Positions 26,103-36,488 of a stretch of DNA of 58,511 nucleotides are shown piece by piece. The DNA comes from Planctomycetota bacterium. Its GTDB lineage: Bacteria; Planctomycetota; UBA1135; UBA2386. The translations under genes were made by a program, and so were the position numbers. The notes beneath the pieces were generated by a model. That model had not been told where the DNA came from. It worked only from the letters and a program-made list of their open reading frames with translations, and ran no database searches. Location: positions 1 through 58,511 of the forward strand of contig JALORC010000026.1 in the NCBI GenBank assembly GCA_025459175.1, written 5' to 3'. Each line of letters begins with the position of its first letter. Position 1 is the first letter of the stretch.

Positions 26103-26283
26103 TCCGCAGCAGATCGGGTCCGCTGCGGGAGTTCCTTGATGGGGCAGCCTCCGTAGTGGTTGTTCCGCCTCGATCCGAGACGATCGTCGGGCACCGTCGC
26201 GAACCTGGTCCGTGCCCGCGCGGGCCGATGCCACCGAGGCCTGGACCGTTGCCGTCGCCGAGCGGCCGCACGACACTGCGTCG

Positions 26284-26631
26284 ATGACACGCCTCGTCTA
26301 CGACTCCGCCACCGGCGGCAATTGCCCCCGCTGCCGCAAGCAGCTCGGCAAGTGCCGCTGCGCCGCCCAGGTCGCCGCCAACACGCGGCCGGCCGGCGAT
26401 GGCATCGTCCGGGTGCGGCGGGAAGTGCGCGCCGGCAAGACGTTGACGGTGGTGCTCGGGCTGCCGATGAACGCGGCCGAACTGGTCGCGTTCGCCGCCC
26501 GCCTCAAGGCCGGTTGCGGCAGCGGCGGCACCGCCAAGGACGGTGCCATCGAGCTGCAGGGCGATCATCGCGAGCGGGTGGTGGCGCTGCTGCAGCAGGC
26601 CGGGCACGAGGTCAAGCTGGCCGGCGGCTGA
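26284..26631 (+). CDS. yciH: SUI1/YciH family translation factor
   Basis: A 115-residue homologue of eukaryotic eIF1 (SUI1). The N-terminal tail has a cysteine cluster (CPRCRKQLGKCRC) followed by the SUI1 core: VRVRREVRAGKTLTVVLGLP, then LKAGCGSGGTAKDG and IELQGDHRERVVALL, all conserved in YciH. YciH is thought to act in start-site fidelity on 30S subunits and as a stress-time translation inhibitor. ATG 26284 gives the usual length. The ABC-F gene starts 70 bases downstream, so two ribosome-associated factors may share a transcript. Confidence 0.9.
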   Translation: MTRLVYDSATGGNCPRCRKQLGKCRCAAQVAANTRPAGDGIVRVRREVRAGKTLTVVLGLPMNAAELVAFAARLKAGCGSGGTAKDGAIELQGDHRERVVALLQQAGHEVKLAGG

Positions 26632-26701
26632 AGATTGCCCGGCCCGGGGCGGTGCCGCCATGGCCGACCGGGGGGCGGATCTGCATACTCTTTCCCCCTT
26701 C

Positions 26702-28659
<1,958 letters not shown>

Positions 28660-28675
<16 letters not shown>

Positions 28676-29508
28676 CCCTGCGGATGCAGGCCGAGCAAGC
28701 GCCGTTCGCGGTCGCTGCGGATCCTCGCCAGCGCCGCCGGCGCTATGCAGTGCAGCTGGTCGGTCGGCAGCACGCGCTGGGCGATGTCGCGACGCGCGTA
28801 GTTGACCTGCAGGAACAACCGGCCCCGCGCATCGGCCGCCGGCGGCCATCGCCGGTGCCAGACGTCGGAGACGCGCAGGTCGACGTCGCCGGCCGCTACT
28901 TCGTGCAGCACCGCGCCGCGGCCGTCGCACTGCAGGTCGAGGTCCCAGCGCTGCTCGAACGGCGGCACCCGGCCGCTGCGATGACTGCGCGGGATGCAGG
29001 CGGTGGGGCCGTCGTCCAGCCCGATGTCCTGCAGCTGGATGTGCGCCGCGATCACGAAGATCGGATACGGGATCGCGTCCGGCCACGGGATGCCGGCCGG
29101 CCGCGGCACGTGCGGGCCGCCGTCGACGTGCCACTGCAGCCCGTTCGGCGTCAGCGCGTTGCCCGGCGGGTTGTGCCAGGCGGTCGCCGCGATCACGTGG
29201 CAGTCGCCGCCGAGCAGGGGTTCGATCGCGGCCAGGATGAACGGGTGCGCGATCGCGGCCTGGCAGCGTTCGCTGTGGTTGAACATCTGGTAGCGATACA
29301 TCGCCCCGACCTCGGGGGTGATCGCCGAGTCGCGCATCTCGGGTGGCACCCGTCGGTAGACCGCCAGGATCTCCTCGCGCAGGGCGGCGACCTCGGCCGC
29401 CGAGAACACGCCACGCAGGATCGTGTGGCCCAGGTCCTCGAGTTCGGTGGTCGCGCGTGGCGCCGGACCGGACCAGGGATAGTTCAACGAGTCGACGCGT
29501 TGCAGCAT
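28660..29508 (-). CDS. phytanoyl-CoA dioxygenase (PhyH) family oxygenase
   Basis: A 282-residue Fe(II)/2-oxoglutarate-dependent dioxygenase. The double-stranded beta-helix has the facial triad His127-x-Asp129 (QWHVDGG) and a distal His218 (SDVWHRRWP). PTACIPRSHRSG is the conserved strand found in PhyH proteins, and VNYARRD after the distal His may supply the 2-oxoglutarate-binding Arg. Substrates in bacteria vary widely (secondary metabolites, ectoine, mycosporines), so none is assigned. The start ATG at 29508 precedes a typical N-terminal helix (TELEDLGHTILRGVFS). Confidence 0.85.
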
Positions 29509-29545
29509 GCGGATTCCCTGCGCGCATGCTAGCTGCCGCAGGATA

Positions 29546-29821
29546 TCAAGTCACCGCGGGGTCGCAGTGCACCGCGTCGGGCTCGATGTGCACGATCCAG
29601 CTCCCACCCGCGACGGCCGGCCGGCGGGCGGTGTGGGCCACCGCGATCGCACGCGCGTAGCGCCGCAGGCGGGCCATGTCGGCGCCGTGATCGCCGCGCT
29701 GCAACCAGCTGTCGAATGCGCCCTCGCTGAGCCGGCACTCGATGCGCCGGCCCCGCTCCTCGAAGTGCCAGGCGAAGTGCGGCGCCGCGTCGATCGCTGC
29801 CGCCGGGTCGTTTGCGCTCAT
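29546..29821 (-). CDS. small hypothetical protein
   Basis: A 91-residue protein that I do not recognise. It has regular amphipathic composition (FAWHFEERGRRIECRLSEGAFDSWLQRG, ADMARLRRYARAIAVAHTARR) and good codon third-position GC bias, so it is probably real. There is no signal peptide, membrane segment or motif. It lies between the PPC lipoprotein and PhyH genes in the same orientation, 37 bases upstream of PhyH. Confidence 0.5.
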   Translation of the reverse strand: MSANDPAAAIDAAPHFAWHFEERGRRIECRLSEGAFDSWLQRGDHGADMARLRRYARAIAVAHTARRPAVAGGSWIVHIEPDAVHCDPAVT

Positions 29822-29944
29822 GAGCGGCCCATCGGCGTTCCGGCGCCGTTCGTGCAGGTGCTGTTCGGCGTAGCTCTGGCGCCAGTGGAGGAGTCGTCGA
29901 CGGCCGTGGCAACGGCGCCGACCCGTTGGCGGGCCGGCCGGTAC

Positions 29945-30442
29945 TCAGGGCTTTCCCGTGCTGCCACCGCGGCGCCAGCCGATCTGCAGCTCCGCCCACG
30001 GCGTGCTGCCGTCCACGGCGCGCGTGAACACGTGGGCGGGCGACTCGCCGAGCACGATCTCGGCGGTCGTGTAGACGCGGCAGCCGGGCAGCAGGTGGCC
30101 GCCGATCGTGCGGCCGTCGGCATCGCTGATCGCGAGATGCAGGTGGCAGCCGTGGCGGGACACGGTGCCGCTCAGCGCCACGATCTCGAAGCGTCCGCTG
30201 GCCGAGCTGCCGTCGCTCCGGTCGGCGAAGCGCAGCGTGTAGTCGGTCAGGCTGCCGACGCCGGTGGCGATCCAGCCGGCCTCGATGCCGTGCTCGGCGA
30301 CGAAGCGTTCGATGCCGGCCTTCAGGTCCTGCCCGGGCAGCAGCCGGAACGCGTGCACGATGGGGGGCACCGGCGCGGCGATGGGGGCGGGGCCGGCGCA
30401 CGCGGGGAGCAGGGCTGGGAGAGCGAACAGGAGCCGTCGCAT
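29945..30442 (-). CDS. exported PPC/DUF296-domain lipoprotein
   Basis: A 165-residue protein. The N terminus MRRLLFALPALLPACAG reads as a lipoprotein signal with lipobox LPAC (Cys15). The rest is a PPC (plants and prokaryotes conserved, DUF296) domain: FRLLPGQDLKAGIERFVAEHGI, then GWIATGVGSLTDYTLRF, and the conserved histidine-rich strand GCHLHLAISDADGRTIGGHL. PPC domains form trimers and in plants are linked to AT-hook DNA-binding proteins, so an extracytoplasmic lipid-anchored copy is unusual. Function is unknown. Confidence 0.8.
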   Translation of the reverse strand: MRRLLFALPALLPACAGPAPIAAPVPPIVHAFRLLPGQDLKAGIERFVAEHGIEAGWIATGVGSLTDYTLRFADRSDGSSASGRFEIVALSGTVSRHGCHLHLAISDADGRTIGGHLLPGCRVYTTAEIVLGESPAHVFTRAVDGSTPWAELQIGWRRGGSTGKP

Positions 30443-30573
30443 GGCGGGGTTCTATCCCGCGGCGGGTCGCGTTCGTGGTGGCGCGACCACGGGGTGTCCC
30501 CGATCGGTGACAGAACTCGGTCGCAAACAGCCTTTCGGGCCCCGGCCCGGGACTTGTAAAGAAGGGGCTCGCC

Positions 30574-32043
30574 ATGACTTCCCCTCGCCCACGCCGGTTG
30601 GTGCAGCCGGTGTTCGTGTTCGCCTGCGCCGCCACCGCCCTCGCGCAGGGCAATCCGTCACCCGCTCCGGCGCCGTCCACGGCCTCCGCCGCAACGGCCC
30701 CGAAGCCGGCCGCGGCCGACGAGCCGAAGCCCTGGCGCCTGAACGAAGTGCTCGGCGGGCCGTCGTGGCTGAAGATCAGCGGCGAGCAGCGCACCCGCTA
30801 CGAGTCGTTGCACGACCAGTTCCGGTTCCGCAACGCCAATGCGACCCCGCCGGGGCGCGGCTTCGGCGCCGACGAGGACGTGCTGGCGCTGCGCACCTCG
30901 GTGTTGCTGCAGGGCAAGGGCGACCAGTTCGGCGGCGCGTTCGAGTTCCTCGATGCGCGGCAGTACGGCATCGACGACACCGGCTTCGCCGACGCGACGA
31001 TGGTCAACACCGCCGACGTGCTGCAGCTCTACCTCGACGTCGAGCTCGGCGAACTCGGCGCCGGCAAGCACAAGCTGCGGGTCGGTCGCGAAGCGGTCGA
31101 TCTCGGCAATCGCCGGTTGATGGCGCGCAACGCGTACCGCAACACCATCAACGCGTTCACCGGCGCGAGCTGGTTGTGGGCCGATCCGACCCATTCGTTC
31201 CGCGCCTTCTGGACGCTGCCGGTCGATCGCCGGCCCGGCGACTTCGCCAGCGTGCAGGACAACGAGTGGGAGCTCGACGACCAGGACCGCGACCTGCAGT
31301 TCTTCGGCGCCTACTACGACCACAAGCTCGACGACCGCACCAACCTCGAGTTCTACGTGTTCGGACTCGACGAGAGCGGCGCCACGACGCGCCGCCGCGA
31401 GCTCTACACCCCGGGCCTGCGGCTGAACCGGGCGCGCAAGAAGGGGGAGTTCCAGTACGAGCTCGAGCTGACCGGGCAGTTCGGCGAGTCGAAGGCGAAC
31501 ACCACCGCGAGCTCGCCGGGGCTCGACCACCTCGCCGGCTTCGCGACCATCGCCGGTGGCTACACGTTCGACGCGACCTGGACCCCGCAGGTCATCGCGT
31601 CGTGGTCGTGGGCCAGCGGCGACCAGGATCCGAACGACCGCGACAACGAGCGCTTCGACACGCTGTTCGGCGCCCGCCGGTTCGAGTACGGGCCGACCGG
31701 GATCTGGGGCGCCGTCGCGCGCGCCAACCTGAACTCGCCGGAGCTGCGCCTGAACCTGCAGCCGAGCAAGACCGTCGATCTGATGTTCGCGGTGCGCGGC
31801 GTGTGGCTGGCTTCCGAACGCGATGCGTGGACGGCGTCGGGCCTGCGCGACCGCTCCGGCAGCTCGGGCACCGACGTCGGCACGCAGTACGAGGCCCGGC
31901 TGCGCTGGGACGTCCTGCCGAAGAGCTTCAACCTCGAGCTCGGCGGGGCCTACCTGGCCGAGGGCAGCTTCCAGGACCGGGCCTCCGCCAACCAGGGCCG
32001 CGATGCTGCCTATGGCTACGTGCAGTGCACGTGGACGTTCTGA
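30574..32043 (+). CDS. alginate-export (AlgE-like) outer-membrane porin
   Basis: A 489-residue outer-membrane beta-barrel protein of the alginate export family. A signal peptide (VQPVFVFACAATALA) precedes a Pro/Ala-rich linker. The barrel starts near residue 65 with SWLKISGEQRTRYESL, followed by alternating amphipathic strands, the family-typical LRVGREAVDLGNRRLM block and aromatic strand ends (YVQCTWTF at the C terminus, ending in Phe as expected for BAM recognition). No alginate biosynthesis genes are nearby, so the substrate is open. ATG 30574 has GAAGGGG upstream. Confidence 0.85.
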   Translation: MTSPRPRRLVQPVFVFACAATALAQGNPSPAPAPSTASAATAPKPAAADEPKPWRLNEVLGGPSWLKISGEQRTRYESLHDQFRFRNANATPPGRGFGADEDVLALRTSVLLQGKGDQFGGAFEFLDARQYGIDDTGFADATMVNTADVLQLYLDVELGELGAGKHKLRVGREAVDLGNRRLMARNAYRNTINAFTGASWLWADPTHSFRAFWTLPVDRRPGDFASVQDNEWELDDQDRDLQFFGAYYDHKLDDRTNLEFYVFGLDESGATTRRRELYTPGLRLNRARKKGEFQYELELTGQFGESKANTTASSPGLDHLAGFATIAGGYTFDATWTPQVIASWSWASGDQDPNDRDNERFDTLFGARRFEYGPTGIWGAVARANLNSPELRLNLQPSKTVDLMFAVRGVWLASERDAWTASGLRDRSGSSGTDVGTQYEARLRWDVLPKSFNLELGGAYLAEGSFQDRASANQGRDAAYGYVQCTWTF

Positions 32044-32111
32044 TCGCTGCGGCTCGATCGCGTCACGCGGCCGCGTAGGATGCGGGCCCTGGGAAGCTTC
32101 TTCGCCGTGCG

Positions 32112-33902
32112 GTGCCTGCCAACCTCCCTCTCCGATCGTCCGTGACCCCTCCGCACTCCCGCTGGCGTACGCTGCTGGTGAACGCCGGCAAGACGCGCGC
32201 CCGGGTCGCCATCACCGCCTTCTCGGTGGTGACGTCGGTGCTGCTCGTGGCAGGGTTCCTCGTGGTTTGCGAGGTGCCGGCCGAGGACTGGCTGCTCTAC
32301 ATGCTGCCGGCCGTCGTGGTGCCGTTGGTGGTTGCGCCGATGGCCAGCTATCTGGTGCTCGAACTCACGTTCGAGTTGGAGGCCGCGCACGCCCTGGCGT
32401 CCCAGCAGGAAGCGCAGCTGCGCGCCCTGTTCGAGCACGCGCCCATCGGCATCGCCCGGCTGGATCACCGTGGGCAGGTGCGAACCGCCAACGCGCGCCT
32501 GCGCGCCATCCTGGGCATCGGCGAGCCCGGAGCGATCCCGGACTGGTCGGCCCTGTTCGTGGATCCCCTGGCGCGCGAGACGTTTTTGTGCGCACTCGCC
32601 ACCGCGCGACCCCTGGAGGCGGCTCGGTGGCAGTGGGCGGACGGGGCCGGGGCGGAACGGACCGTGCGCACCGCGCTGGTGCCGATGCCCGCGAGCCGTG
32701 AGACCGCGAACCTGGACCGGCCGGACAGTGTGCTGCTCGCGGAGGACATCACGGAGCGCGAGGCGGTGGCAGCACAGCTGCTGCGCGCGCAGAAGCTCGA
32801 CCTGGTGGGGCGGTTGGCCGGTGGCCTGGCACATGACTTCAACAACCTGCTCACCGTGGTGCGCGCCAACGTCGCCACGCTGGGCGGCACGGCGGTGGCG
32901 CCGGAGCTGGCCGCGATCGACGATGCCGCCGTCCGTGGTGCGCGCCTGACGCGCCGCCTGCTGTCGATCAGCCGGCACGACCTGCTCACCGTGTCGCCAC
33001 ATGCGCTGGCCCCGCTGCTGCAGGACTCGGTGGAGCTGATGCGGCGAGTGCTCCCGGCCCGCATTCGCGTGGTGGCGCCCGTCATGGTGCCGGAGGTGAC
33101 CCTCGAGCTCGATCCGGATGCGGTGCAGCAGGCGCTGCTGAATCTCGCCGTGAACGCACGCGATGCCATCGCGGCCGAGGGCGTGATCCAGGTGGAAGTG
33201 CGCGTCGCCGCAGCCGAGGCACCGTCGATGCTCGTGCTCGCCGTCGTCGATGACGGCATCGGCATGTCGGCGGCGGTGCTCGCCCGGGCCGCCGAGCCGT
33301 TCTTCACCACCAAGTCTGCCGACACCGGTTCCGGGCTCGGGCTGGCCATGGTGCATGCCACGATGCGTCGGCATGGCGGGCGCCTCGTGCTCCACAGCAC
33401 AGAGGGGGCAGGCACCCGGGCCGAACTGTGGTTCCCGATCGCCAGTTCCGGAGCGACGGCGCTGCCTCCCGACGCGCCTCCCGCCACGGCGGTCGATGCG
33501 CCTCGGGATGCGACCGAGCCACGGGCCCACCTGCTGCTCGTGGAGGACGAGCACTCCGTGCGTATCGCCACCGAGCGTGCACTGCGACGCCTGGCCTACG
33601 CCGTCACCGGCGCTCCGGACATGAGCTGTGCGCTGCGGCACCTGCGATCCGGTGCGACCGTCGATCTCGTGGTCACCGACGTGATGATGCCGGGGGGCAC
33701 TGGTCTGGAACTGCTGCAGATCATGCGCGCGGAGGGGCGCAGCACGCCGGTGCTGCTGGTCTCCGGGTATGCCGTGGACAACCTCGCCACCGTGCTGGCC
33801 CAGGATCCACGCACAGCGTTGCTCACCAAACCCTGGACCCTCGACCGCCTCGCCGGGCAGGTGCACGCCATGCTGGCGAGCGCTGCGGAGCCGAACGCGT
33901 GA
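32112..33902 (+). CDS. hybrid sensor histidine kinase with PAS domain and receiver
   Basis: A 596-residue membrane kinase. Two hydrophobic segments (about residues 31-53 and 60-84) are followed by a PAS domain (LRALFEHAPIGIARLDHRGQV). The kinase domain has its phospho-acceptor His241 in LAHDFNNLLTV, the HisKA form common in PAS hybrid kinases. ATPase motifs are NLAVNARDAI, DDGIGM and GSGLGLAMVHA. A C-terminal receiver begins HLLLVEDEHSV with Asp523 in VVTDVMMPGG and Lys in LTKPW. The GTG at 32112 gives a short cytoplasmic N terminus; other nearby starts are possible. The signal sensed and any separate response regulator are unknown. Confidence 0.92.
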   Translation: MPANLPLRSSVTPPHSRWRTLLVNAGKTRARVAITAFSVVTSVLLVAGFLVVCEVPAEDWLLYMLPAVVVPLVVAPMASYLVLELTFELEAAHALASQQEAQLRALFEHAPIGIARLDHRGQVRTANARLRAILGIGEPGAIPDWSALFVDPLARETFLCALATARPLEAARWQWADGAGAERTVRTALVPMPASRETANLDRPDSVLLAEDITEREAVAAQLLRAQKLDLVGRLAGGLAHDFNNLLTVVRANVATLGGTAVAPELAAIDDAAVRGARLTRRLLSISRHDLLTVSPHALAPLLQDSVELMRRVLPARIRVVAPVMVPEVTLELDPDAVQQALLNLAVNARDAIAAEGVIQVEVRVAAAEAPSMLVLAVVDDGIGMSAAVLARAAEPFFTTKSADTGSGLGLAMVHATMRRHGGRLVLHSTEGAGTRAELWFPIASSGATALPPDAPPATAVDAPRDATEPRAHLLLVEDEHSVRIATERALRRLAYAVTGAPDMSCALRHLRSGATVDLVVTDVMMPGGTGLELLQIMRAEGRSTPVLLVSGYAVDNLATVLAQDPRTALLTKPWTLDRLAGQVHAMLASAAEPNA

Positions 33903-33963
33903 TCGGTGCACTTCGGCGTCGGGACTTGCTTCTCCGACCGGGTCTCGTAACCAAGCGCCACCG

Positions 33964-34989
33964 ATGACCGCCCGCCCCGCCCGCGTCCTGCTCGCCGACC
34001 CCGCGGATCCCGCGGCGTTCGCGGCGGCGATCGCGGCGGCGGCCGAGATCCTGCGGCGCGGCGGCCTGGTCGCGTTCCCGACCGAAACCGTCTACGGCCT
34101 CGGCGCCCATGCGCTCGATCCGGAGGCCGTGGCGCGCATCTACGCGGCGAAGGGGCGGCCGTCGTTCAATCCGCTGATCGTGCACCTCGCCGATGCGGAC
34201 CAGTTGTCGCGGCTCGCGCGCACGGTGTCGCCGCTGGCGCAGCGGTTGGCGGCGGCGTTCTGGCCGGGGCCGCTGACGCTGGTGCTGCCGCGCCAGCCGG
34301 TCGTGCCCGATGCGGTGACCGCCGGCCTCGACACGGTCGGGGTGCGGGTGCCGGCGCACCCGGTGGCGCGCGCCCTGATTGCCGCGGCCGGCCTGCCGAT
34401 CGCCGCGCCGAGTGCGAACGCCTACACGCGGGTGTCGCCGACCACCGCCGCGCACGTGCTGGCGCAGCTCGGCGACCGCGTCGAACTGGTGCTCGACGGT
34501 GGCCCGGCGGCCGTCGGCATCGAGTCGACGGTGGTCGACGTCAGCGGCGAGCGGCCGGTGCTGCTGCGGCCGGGTGGCATCGCCGCCGAGCGCATCGAGG
34601 CGCTGGTCGGGCCGTTGCTCCGCGCGGCCGCGGTGGCCGGGGACGCGCCGCGGCCGGCCCCCGGCATGGTCGACCGGCACTACGCACCGCGGGCGCGGTT
34701 GCAGCCGTTCGCGGCCGGCGAACGGCCGGCGGTCTGGCAGCAGCTCGCCGAACTGGCGGCGGCCGGCCGCAGGGTCGGGCTGCTGGCGTTCGCGACCGAA
34801 GGGGCGCGCGCAACCGAGATCCGGTGCATGCCGGGGGATGCCGCCGGCTACGCGCGCGAGCTGTATGCGGCGCTGCACGCGCTCGACAGCGCCGGTTGCG
34901 AGCTGGCCTACGTCGAGCAGCTGCCGGTCGAGCGGGCCTGGGAAGCGGTCGCCGATCGGCTGCGCCGGGCCGGCCTGCCGGGTTCTTGA
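33964..34989 (+). CDS. tsaC: L-threonylcarbamoyladenylate synthase (Sua5/TsaC)
   Basis: A 341-residue Sua5-type enzyme that makes threonylcarbamoyl-AMP from threonine, bicarbonate and ATP for t6A37 tRNA modification. The YrdC domain (about 10-205) shows GGLVAFPTETVYGLGAHA, KGRPSFNPLIVH, FWPGPLTLVLPR, VGVRVPAHPVA, APSANAYTRVSPT and GIESTVVDV. A linker (PAPGMVDRHYAPRA) leads to the C-terminal Sua5 domain (about 235-341). Full Sua5 length distinguishes it from the short TsaC form. It starts 61 bases after the histidine kinase. Confidence 0.95.
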   Translation: MTARPARVLLADPADPAAFAAAIAAAAEILRRGGLVAFPTETVYGLGAHALDPEAVARIYAAKGRPSFNPLIVHLADADQLSRLARTVSPLAQRLAAAFWPGPLTLVLPRQPVVPDAVTAGLDTVGVRVPAHPVARALIAAAGLPIAAPSANAYTRVSPTTAAHVLAQLGDRVELVLDGGPAAVGIESTVVDVSGERPVLLRPGGIAAERIEALVGPLLRAAAVAGDAPRPAPGMVDRHYAPRARLQPFAAGERPAVWQQLAELAAAGRRVGLLAFATEGARATEIRCMPGDAAGYARELYAALHALDSAGCELAYVEQLPVERAWEAVADRLRRAGLPGS

Positions 34990-35042
34990 CCTGGCCTACA
35001 CGGTCCTTTCCGCGAGCCTTAACGAGATCTTGATGAAGGCGG

Positions 35043-35120
35043 CTTCACTGCGCCTTCACGCAAACGCGGCGTTCTTCTCGCCTGGTTTGCGGAAGCCTCT
35101 CGAAGCCCCTCGAAGCCCTC
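35043..35120 (+). promoter_or_regulatory. upstream region of the phosphate-porin-like gene with two direct-repeat sets
   Basis: CTTCAC occurs at 35043-35048 and again at 35054-35059, an 11-bp period as in PhoB-type Pho boxes, although the sequence is not the enterobacterial consensus. Just downstream, three in-phase 10-bp repeats of the form GAAGCC(T/C)CT occupy 35091-35120, ending 18 bases before the GTG start. Pho-type regulation is inferred only from spacing and from the porin family of the gene. Confidence 0.35.
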
Positions 35121-35138
35121 GTATCCCCCGGAGACTCC

Positions 35139-36476
35139 GTGTCGACGACCGCCTTCCGCCTTGGTTCTGCCTTCACGATCGGTGCCGCCGTGCTGGCGCA
35201 GGCCCCCGCACTCCCGGCGCAGGATCCGCGTCCGAGCACTTCGCCCGGCAGCATCGAGGACCGTCTGCGTGCCCTCGAGGAACAGGTCCGGATCGCCGAT
35301 GTCGAGCGCGAGGCGCTGCGCCAGGAGATCGCCAAGAAGGCGGGCTCCGACAAGGCCGCGAAGTGGAGCGACAAGCTGTCGATCCGCGGCTACGGGCAGG
35401 TGCGCTACACGACGCTGTTCGACGAGGACAACACGCCCAACCTCAACGTGCCGAACGACCGCAGCGTCAACGAGGCCGAGACGCTGATGCTGCGCCGGGG
35501 CCGCGTGATCCTCAGCGGCGACGTCACCGACCACCTGTTCGTCTACGCGCAGATGGACTTCGCCGGTTCGAACGGCGCGCCGGACCAGACCGTGCAGATG
35601 CGCGACTTCTATGCCGACATCGCCTTCGATGCCGACAAGGAGTTCCGGCTGCGGCCGGGTGTGTCGAAGGTGCCGTTCGGTTGGGTCAACATGCAGTCGA
35701 GCCAGAACCGCGGTCCGATCGAGCGCCCCGACGCGCTGAACTCCGCGGTCGAAGGCGAACGTGACTTCGGGGCGTTCTTCTACTGGGCGCCGAAGGCGAC
35801 CCGCGAGCTGCTGCGCGACCTCGTGCGTTCGGGCCGCAAGGGCTCGGGCGACTACGGCGTGATCGGCTTCGGGCCCTACTCGGGCCAGGGCCTCAATCGT
35901 TCCGACGCCAACGGTGACGTGCACTGGGTGGCGCGCGCCTCGTATCCGTTCGCGCTCGAGAGCGGCCAGGTCGTCGAACTCGGCGTGCAGGGCTACACCG
36001 GCGACTTCGTCACCTCGACGCAGGCCATCGGTGGCATCACGCCGGTCAGTGATCCCGACGGCGTGCGCGACGAACGCTACGGCGTCACCGCGGTCTGGTA
36101 CCCGCAGCCGTTCGGGCTCGAGGCCGAGTGGGTCTGGGGCAGTGGGCCGACCCTCGCCACCGACGGCACGCGCATCACCAGCGAGTACCTGCAGGGTGGC
36201 TACGTGCAGGCTAGCCTGCTGCAGAAGGGGGAGTCCGGCACGTGGTTCCCGTTCGTGCGGTGGAACTACTTCGACGGCTCGCGCAAGTTCGCCCGCAATG
36301 CGCCGCGCAACGAGGTCAACGAGATCGACCTCGGCTTCGAGTTCTCGCCGTGGCCGGAGGTCGAGTTCACGATGATGTACACGCACACCTTCTGGCGCAC
36401 GGACACCAGTGCGGCACCGTTCGGGGAAGCGCGTGACGACGACCGCATCGGCTTCCAGGTGCAGTTCAACTTCTGA
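35139..36476 (+). CDS. phosphate-selective porin (OprO/OprP family)
   Basis: A 445-residue outer-membrane porin. A signal peptide is followed by a short coiled coil (SIEDRLRALEEQVRIADVER, about 38-60), as in OprO/P-type porins, which trimerise through this region. The barrel begins with LSIRGYGQVRYTTLF; LRRGRVILSGDV, YAQMDFAG, and LRPGVSKVPFGW ... PIERPDALN are family features. It ends with a terminal Phe (GFQVQFNF) for outer-membrane insertion. The GTG at 35139 has GGAG five bases upstream. It probably transports phosphate or other anions. Confidence 0.9.
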   Translation: MSTTAFRLGSAFTIGAAVLAQAPALPAQDPRPSTSPGSIEDRLRALEEQVRIADVEREALRQEIAKKAGSDKAAKWSDKLSIRGYGQVRYTTLFDEDNTPNLNVPNDRSVNEAETLMLRRGRVILSGDVTDHLFVYAQMDFAGSNGAPDQTVQMRDFYADIAFDADKEFRLRPGVSKVPFGWVNMQSSQNRGPIERPDALNSAVEGERDFGAFFYWAPKATRELLRDLVRSGRKGSGDYGVIGFGPYSGQGLNRSDANGDVHWVARASYPFALESGQVVELGVQGYTGDFVTSTQAIGGITPVSDPDGVRDERYGVTAVWYPQPFGLEAEWVWGSGPTLATDGTRITSEYLQGGYVQASLLQKGESGTWFPFVRWNYFDGSRKFARNAPRNEVNEIDLGFEFSPWPEVEFTMMYTHTFWRTDTSAAPFGEARDDDRIGFQVQFNF

Positions 36477-36488
36477 GCCGGCTCGCGG

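Noticed and set aside
32065..32076. The perfect palindrome ACGCGGCCGCGT downstream of the alginate-type porin gene
   Set aside because: It has no loop or T-tract for a terminator and could arise by chance in high-GC DNA. No matching site was seen near other genes.
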